Of a stretch of 42,006 nt of DNA, positions 36,794-42,006 are shown one piece after another. Position 1 is the first letter of the stretch; every line of letters starts with the position of its first letter. The position numbers and the translations under genes are program-made. The stretch is from an uncultured archaeon. GTDB taxonomy: Archaea > Nanobdellota > Nanobdellia > Pacearchaeales > GW2011-AR1. The notes under the pieces are model-generated. The model did not search any database. It had not been told where the DNA came from and saw only the letters and a program-made list of their open reading frames with translations. The stretch is taken from assembly GCA_903831045.1 (NCBI GenBank), contig CAIKWG010000038.1, forward strand, positions 1 to 42,006, read 5' to 3'.

Positions 36794-38020
36794 TTATTCT
36801 CTAGGCTTAGTTAGCTCTTTAGTGAAATTTTCAATTATTTGAAAAAAATCCTTAGAAGACATTACTTTATCCACATCTGTCAATCCTCTTTGCTCTGAAA
36901 ACTTTGCAAATGCTTTTGGACTGAAATTTCTCTTCCTCAAAGAAGCAATTGTTGGAAGTTTTTCATCTTCAAAGCCGGTGTATTCCCCTTCCTCAATTTT
37001 CTTCATGATATTTCTTTTAGATAATACCAAATCATTAAACTTGATCCTTCCCATAAAAAATGCCCATGGATATTTCTTATCAAATACTTCAAAAATCATT
37101 TCTTGCCTCTTGGCATTATCCATATGGTCCTTTCCTCTAATAATATGAGTCATTCCCAGTTCAATATCATCCACTGGAACAGCTAAATTCATCAGAGGCC
37201 AAACTCTGTACTTTTTTCCCTGTCTTGGGTGTTCAGTTAGATTAATTCTAGCAAGAGGGAAATCTCTCATTGCAGGATTTGGATGTTTCATGTCTGATTT
37301 AAATCTCAGAACAGCTTCTCCTTCCTTGAAACCTTTTTTATCAAGCATTTTTTCCCAATCTTTAATATTTGCTTTCACCGTTTTTTTTCTACAAGGGCAA
37401 TCTTTTTTGCTTTCGGATATTTTTTTAAAATCTTCCTGAGAACAAGTACAGATGTACCCTTTAGACTTTTCAATTAAACTTACTGCATATCCATAGTATA
37501 AATCCATTCTATCTGAAGAAGCCAAATATTCTGTAACATTTCCAAAAATCCAATCAAAATCTTTTTTTACATTTTCATAGGATTCAGGTCTGGCGGTCGT
37601 AGGATCAGTGTCATCCATAATTGAGTAAAATTTTCCTCCATATTTTTTTACATAAAGTGAAGTTGGCATTGCAGAAATAATATGCCCAACATGTAAAGGT
37701 CCAGAAGGTGCAGGTCTGAATCTCATAATAACTCCAGACTTAGGAACATCTGGTAATTCAGGTAAGCCCTCACGATGCTCACGTTCAGAAACAGCATCTT
37801 TCAATTTTTCAAATTCTTTTTCTTGCTTATCCAAACTTAATTTTGAAATTTCTTTTATAATCTCATTAATTTTTGGCATAATTTCTTTAACTTCTGATTT
37901 CTCAAGTCCTTCATTAAATAATGCAGAAAGCACAGCTCCAGGATTAGCTTTTCCTTCATAGTGAATTGCATTCTTCAAGGCATAGGCTTTAATTTTTTTA
38001 TCTAAATTTTTTATTACCAT
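36794..38020 (-). CDS. gltX: archaeal-type glutamyl-tRNA synthetase, short form
   Basis: RFRPAPSGPLHVGHI (HIGH), LVLSKRNI (KMSKS-like), CTCSQEDF...CPCR Zn site; ends at 408 aa just after the catalytic core. Confidence 0.9.
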   Translation of the reverse strand: MVIKNLDKKIKAYALKNAIHYEGKANPGAVLSALFNEGLEKSEVKEIMPKINEIIKEISKLSLDKQEKEFEKLKDAVSEREHREGLPELPDVPKSGVIMRFRPAPSGPLHVGHIISAMPTSLYVKKYGGKFYSIMDDTDPTTARPESYENVKKDFDWIFGNVTEYLASSDRMDLYYGYAVSLIEKSKGYICTCSQEDFKKISESKKDCPCRKKTVKANIKDWEKMLDKKGFKEGEAVLRFKSDMKHPNPAMRDFPLARINLTEHPRQGKKYRVWPLMNLAVPVDDIELGMTHIIRGKDHMDNAKRQEMIFEVFDKKYPWAFFMGRIKFNDLVLSKRNIMKKIEEGEYTGFEDEKLPTIASLRKRNFSPKAFAKFSEQRGLTDVDKVMSSKDFFQIIENFTKELTKPRE

Positions 38021-38050
38021 AGTTTTCTATAGAAAAAATAGTTTATTAAT

Positions 38051-38413
38051 TTAATCATAACTTCCAGAATTCTTTTTTTCAAGAACTTCTATTCTTTGTT
38101 GTAAATGATAAATCTGATTTGATAAATCTTCAATTTTGTTTGTCATGTCCAGTAATCTTCTACCAAGTCTTTGTCTTTTTTCTTCGGGGGTTAGAGTGCT
38201 TGCTCCTTCAGAACTATCACTTGTGTAACCAGAAGAACTTGCTGAACTTGGCATAGCTCCTCCAAATATACTAAATTGAGAAGAATCACTAGAACTTGTA
38301 GAATTAGAAGTAGCTACAGGGGCTTCTTCGTAAACCTTACGTCTTGGGGTACCAAGATTTCCCTCTGCTTTTCCAGTCCAATCAACAACTTTCTTTTTTC
38401 CGAAAATAGCCAT
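38051..38413 (-). CDS. hypothetical Ser-rich protein with C-terminal coiled coil
   Basis: MAIFGKKKVVDWTGK N-terminus, Ser-rich linker, heptad-like MTNKIEDLSNQIYHLQQRIEVLEKK. Confidence 0.7.
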   Translation of the reverse strand: MAIFGKKKVVDWTGKAEGNLGTPRRKVYEEAPVATSNSTSSSDSSQFSIFGGAMPSSASSSGYTSDSSEGASTLTPEEKRQRLGRRLLDMTNKIEDLSNQIYHLQQRIEVLEKKNSGSYD

Positions 38414-38487
38414 GGTTTATCTAGGAGAAGGATATTTTTAAGGATATTGGTAGAACAATTTTTAAATAGAATTTCCTTTAATTTATC

Positions 38488-40056
38488 ATGGCTACAGTGC
38501 AACAAATCATAGCCGCAATCAATCCAGATTTGTACTATGATTCAAAGGGTGATAAAAAAAATTTAAATGACTTCAAGGAATTAATAAAAAAAGAGGGAGT
38601 TATTACTGCTGCTGAAAAAGCAAAACCCAAACCAATTAGTTTTAGAAAAATTGATCCAACCTTTAGAGATACAAGTGCAGGAGATATGCTCAAAGGAGAT
38701 TTGAAAGCAACTCATAATCTAGTCTATGACTCTTCATCAGAAGCACTTGAGCCAGTTTATTTTTTCTTACTTGACCTAATGAATGATTTTGGGCTTGCAC
38801 CAGAAAAACTTTATGATAACTTTTCTTCTTCAGAAGGTTCGGGGCACTTTGGAGATATGGGTCAAAGAAAAACTATGATGCAAAAAACAGCATCAGAATA
38901 TCTTGCAAATATTAACACAGTATTAAGAAGCATTCTTAATCTATTATATGACCTTCGTGATTTTGAGATAAGACTTCAAGCTTACAAGGAGTTACATAGT
39001 GATAAAAAAGATATTCGTGATGGAGCATTGTTAGCATTAAAACAAGTTTGGATGGATAAGGTAGATGCAGTTCAAAAAGGAAATTCTAGTATAAAGGCAA
39101 TGGCTCTTGGTCAAGGGGGATATTTTTCAACACTTATTGATGCTTTTCTTGCCGCAGAAGATGCTTCAAAGGTAGAAAGTTTAGATTTGAATCAAATTGT
39201 AAAAAGAATCATCAAACAACGTCTAGTTGAATTTGATGGATGGATAAAACTTTCTGAAAAAGAATTGGATAAAAGATACAAATTAGAAAGAAGTTATCTA
39301 AAAAGTCAAGTGAACAGTTTGAAGCTCTATGCAAACTGGGCAAAACCTTATCTTAAAGCAGCAAAGACTTTAGAAATGAAAGATGCAGGAAGAAATCCTG
39401 CTTTGGTAAAATCTTTTGATACGATGATTTTAGAACTTACTCTTTTCGGAAAGAATAGAATTGATCCAGTTTCTCTTGCTAAAGAAGGAAAGCTTCCAAA
39501 GAATTTTGTCAAAATGAAATTGAAAAGGGATTATTATGCATGTATTCTTGTTGATTTAAATTTTAGAAGTATCCCTCAGAGAGTGCAAGGACAATCTCAC
39601 TATGCTTTTGGAGGAAGAACGGAATTTTCTGTTTGGGCCTATGCTCTAAGTGGAGATGAACTAAAGCAATTGGACGAAATTCTTAAGAAAACAGAACTGG
39701 ACGATGTTTTGGGTCTAATTGAGGGTGCCACAACAGACAGTTTAGATTTTATGAAAGAAGAACTGGATAAATATCTTAATGATGAAGACTCTGAAGAATC
39801 AAAAGCAGCAAAAAAAACAAAGGACCAATCAAATCCTTTCCTTGCTTTGTTTGGAAAATATGATTCCTCTGGAGAAAAAAAGAAGGATGTAAAAAAAGAT
39901 GCAAAACCTAAAGATTTTACAAAAGCTCCAGTTGAGAAAGATAACTGGTATGAAAAAGAGTATATAAGAAAAATGGCTGCCGCAGCTGCAATTGATAGCG
40001 CATTTAGTATTTTTGATATCTACAAAAAGGCACATCAAATGCCAAGTTATACCTAA
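38488..40056 (+). CDS. uncharacterised 522-aa soluble protein
   Basis: Long complete ORF; TATA-like TTTTTAAATAG 20-30 bp upstream of ATG. Confidence 0.85.
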   Translation: MATVQQIIAAINPDLYYDSKGDKKNLNDFKELIKKEGVITAAEKAKPKPISFRKIDPTFRDTSAGDMLKGDLKATHNLVYDSSSEALEPVYFFLLDLMNDFGLAPEKLYDNFSSSEGSGHFGDMGQRKTMMQKTASEYLANINTVLRSILNLLYDLRDFEIRLQAYKELHSDKKDIRDGALLALKQVWMDKVDAVQKGNSSIKAMALGQGGYFSTLIDAFLAAEDASKVESLDLNQIVKRIIKQRLVEFDGWIKLSEKELDKRYKLERSYLKSQVNSLKLYANWAKPYLKAAKTLEMKDAGRNPALVKSFDTMILELTLFGKNRIDPVSLAKEGKLPKNFVKMKLKRDYYACILVDLNFRSIPQRVQGQSHYAFGGRTEFSVWAYALSGDELKQLDEILKKTELDDVLGLIEGATTDSLDFMKEELDKYLNDEDSEESKAAKKTKDQSNPFLALFGKYDSSGEKKKDVKKDAKPKDFTKAPVEKDNWYEKEYIRKMAAAAAIDSAFSIFDIYKKAHQMPSYT

Positions 40057-40123
40057 TTTCTCTCAAATTTTGGCCAATTTTACCCCTCCGTAGCTTTTTA
40101 AACGCAATTTTCTTCGATATTGG

Positions 40124-41902
40124 ATGGCAAAGGAAAAAAACCCCATATTTAAACTATTTTCTGAAGAATGGAAGAATCTTGGAACAAAAAAGCGAAAAAG
40201 GCTCTTTGTTGGCTATATGTTTCTGTTTTTAATAGCCGGAGCCATAAATCTTCTTCAACCTCTTTTAATTGGGTTAATTTTTAATTCTATTCAGCAAAAT
40301 ATTACTTCTCACGCAGACTTTACAAGATTGATTTTTCTAATTTCCAGTTTACTTCTAGTAACAATAGGTTTTTGGATGTTTCATGGAGTTGGAAGAGTTT
40401 TAGAAGAACTTACGGGATTTCAAGTTAATAGGAATTATATTAATAATAAAATAAAAAAAGTTTTGGAACTTCCAATAAAATGGCATAAGGACAATCATTC
40501 TGGGGATACAATAGATAAAATAAATAAAGGAAGTGACGCTCTTGCAAATTTTGCAAATGCCACAACCTATGATATAGTCTATGCAATTACAAATCTTTTT
40601 GGTTCAATAATTGTCTTGTTTTTCCTAGATTGGAAAATTGCGATTTTCACACTTGGATTTTCAATAGTATGCCTGACTGCAATAGTTTTGATTGATAGAA
40701 GATTGATTAGATATTACAAAGAACTGAACACCTATGGAAATAAAGTTTCTTCTACAATATTTGATTATATTAGCAATATAATTACTGTGGTTACGCTAAG
40801 ATTAAAGAAAGTAGTATCACGAGATGTTGATAAAAAACTTTCAGATAGCTATGATCTTAATAAAAAAACGGTAATCCTAAATGAAATTAAGTGGGGGGCA
40901 GTAAGTATTGCAATTTCCCTTATGATTGTTCTAGCTTTAATATTCAGAGCAACAACGGATTACAATACAACTGGAATAATCCTAATTGGAACACTCTACA
41001 TGCTCTACGGATATCTAAGTAATGTGGGACAAACATTTTATGGATTTGCTTATCTTTATGGAAGATTAGTAAAATATAGTTCAAGAATTTCAAATGCAGA
41101 ATCAATAGAAAAAGCCTATGATGAAATTCCTTCTGAATCTGGAGGAAAGCTTCCAGAAAATTGGAGAGAAATAAAACTAAAAGACGTTTCTTTTGCCTAT
41201 GATGTTAATGGAAAAAGACAACACATAGATGGAATTAATCTAAAGTTTAGAAAAGGTCAAAAGATTGCACTTGTGGGAGAAAGTGGTTCAGGAAAGAGTA
41301 CTGTACTTTCACTTTTAAGAGGATTGTATACTCCAAGCAGAGGAGAAATCAAATGCGACGGAGAAAAATTAGAAGGTGGACTTTCTAAATTAAAGTCCCA
41401 TGTAACTTTAATTCCTCAGGATCCAGAATTATTCAACAATACAATAAGATATAACATTACCTTAGATCAATCTGTGAAAAAAGATGAACTTAACAAAATA
41501 ATTTCAATGGCTCAGTTTAGTCAGATTGCTCAAAGATTGGAAAATGGATTAGATACAAATGTTCTAGAAAAGGGAGTTTCTCTAAGTGGCGGAGAAAAAC
41601 AAAGATTAGCACTAGCGAGGGGATTGCTAGCTGCACGAGATAGCGATATTGTTCTTCTAGATGAACCAACAAGTAGTGTTGATAGTATGAATGAATTGAA
41701 GATACATGAAAATGTTTTCAAAGAATTCAAAAAGAAAACTATTATCTCTTCAATCCATAGATTACATCTGCTTGAAAAATTTGATTATATCTATTTCTTT
41801 GAAAAAGGAAAAATAATTGCAGAAGGAAGTCTAAATCAAATGAAAAAGAATGCAAAATTCAAGGTTCTCTGGGATAAATATTCTACAACAAAACAAAAAT
41901 AA
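40124..41902 (+). CDS. ABC exporter with fused TM and ATPase domains
   Basis: N-terminal TM domain; Walker A GESGSGKST; LSGGEKQRLALARGLL; VLLDEPTSSVD. Confidence 0.95.
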   Translation: MAKEKNPIFKLFSEEWKNLGTKKRKRLFVGYMFLFLIAGAINLLQPLLIGLIFNSIQQNITSHADFTRLIFLISSLLLVTIGFWMFHGVGRVLEELTGFQVNRNYINNKIKKVLELPIKWHKDNHSGDTIDKINKGSDALANFANATTYDIVYAITNLFGSIIVLFFLDWKIAIFTLGFSIVCLTAIVLIDRRLIRYYKELNTYGNKVSSTIFDYISNIITVVTLRLKKVVSRDVDKKLSDSYDLNKKTVILNEIKWGAVSIAISLMIVLALIFRATTDYNTTGIILIGTLYMLYGYLSNVGQTFYGFAYLYGRLVKYSSRISNAESIEKAYDEIPSESGGKLPENWREIKLKDVSFAYDVNGKRQHIDGINLKFRKGQKIALVGESGSGKSTVLSLLRGLYTPSRGEIKCDGEKLEGGLSKLKSHVTLIPQDPELFNNTIRYNITLDQSVKKDELNKIISMAQFSQIAQRLENGLDTNVLEKGVSLSGGEKQRLALARGLLAARDSDIVLLDEPTSSVDSMNELKIHENVFKEFKKKTIISSIHRLHLLEKFDYIYFFEKGKIIAEGSLNQMKKNAKFKVLWDKYSTTKQK

Positions 41903-41943
41903 GAAATACCAAGCCTTAAATATTTCTAAAACCTAAGTTTAAT

Positions 41944-42006
41944 ATGATAAAAACTAAAAAAGAAAAGGAAGAAACAATTGAAGAAATAGAAGAAGAACTT
42001 GATGAA
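41944..42006 (+). CDS. start of an acidic protein, truncated by window end
   Basis: Open frame MIKTKKEKEETIEEIEEELDE; TATA-like CTTAAATATT upstream. Confidence 0.45.
   Translation, partial: MIKTKKEKEETIEEIEEELDE

Noticed and set aside
1-42006. CRISPR arrays, transposases, prophage or toxin-antitoxin/defence islands
   Set aside because: No repeat-spacer arrays, transposase or integrase motifs, or recognisable defence genes in any listed ORF.

Overview
AT-rich archaeal chromosome segment, most likely from a DPANN lineage (Pacearchaeota/Woesearchaeota-like; this placement is inference from protein character, not a phylogeny). The backbone is an information-processing cluster on the minus strand: rpoH, rpoB, fused rpoA, nusA, rps12, rps7, EF-2 and EF-1A, with many small uncharacterised ORFs inserted between the core genes. 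Other recognisable content: a C-terminal SMC-like ATPase with a Rad50-type zinc hook, archaeal DnaG, endonuclease IV, a dCMP-deaminase-like protein, tRNA-Lys(UUU), a nucleotide-metabolism block (thyA, divergent dTMP kinase-like gene, dut, Cys-rich protein, class II RNR nrdJ, nrdR), a U32 peptidase, a type IV pilin-like protein, a short GluRS, a CARDB-like surface protein and an ABC exporter. No CRISPR array, transposon or phage module was seen. Best leads: (1) SMC-type head combined with a CPVC zinc hook; (2) a NrdR-box-like palindrome in front of nrdR-nrdJ; (3) perfect inverted repeats near the predicted mRNA 5' ends of the surface-protein, pilin and RNAP operons; (4) a GluRS without a visible anticodon-binding domain; (5) altered catalytic motifs in EF-2 (P-loop Asp to His) and the dTMP kinase-like protein (Walker A Lys to Thr); (6) an uncharacterised divergent gene pair (522 aa / 120 aa). 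All homology calls are by eye from motifs; no searches were run.
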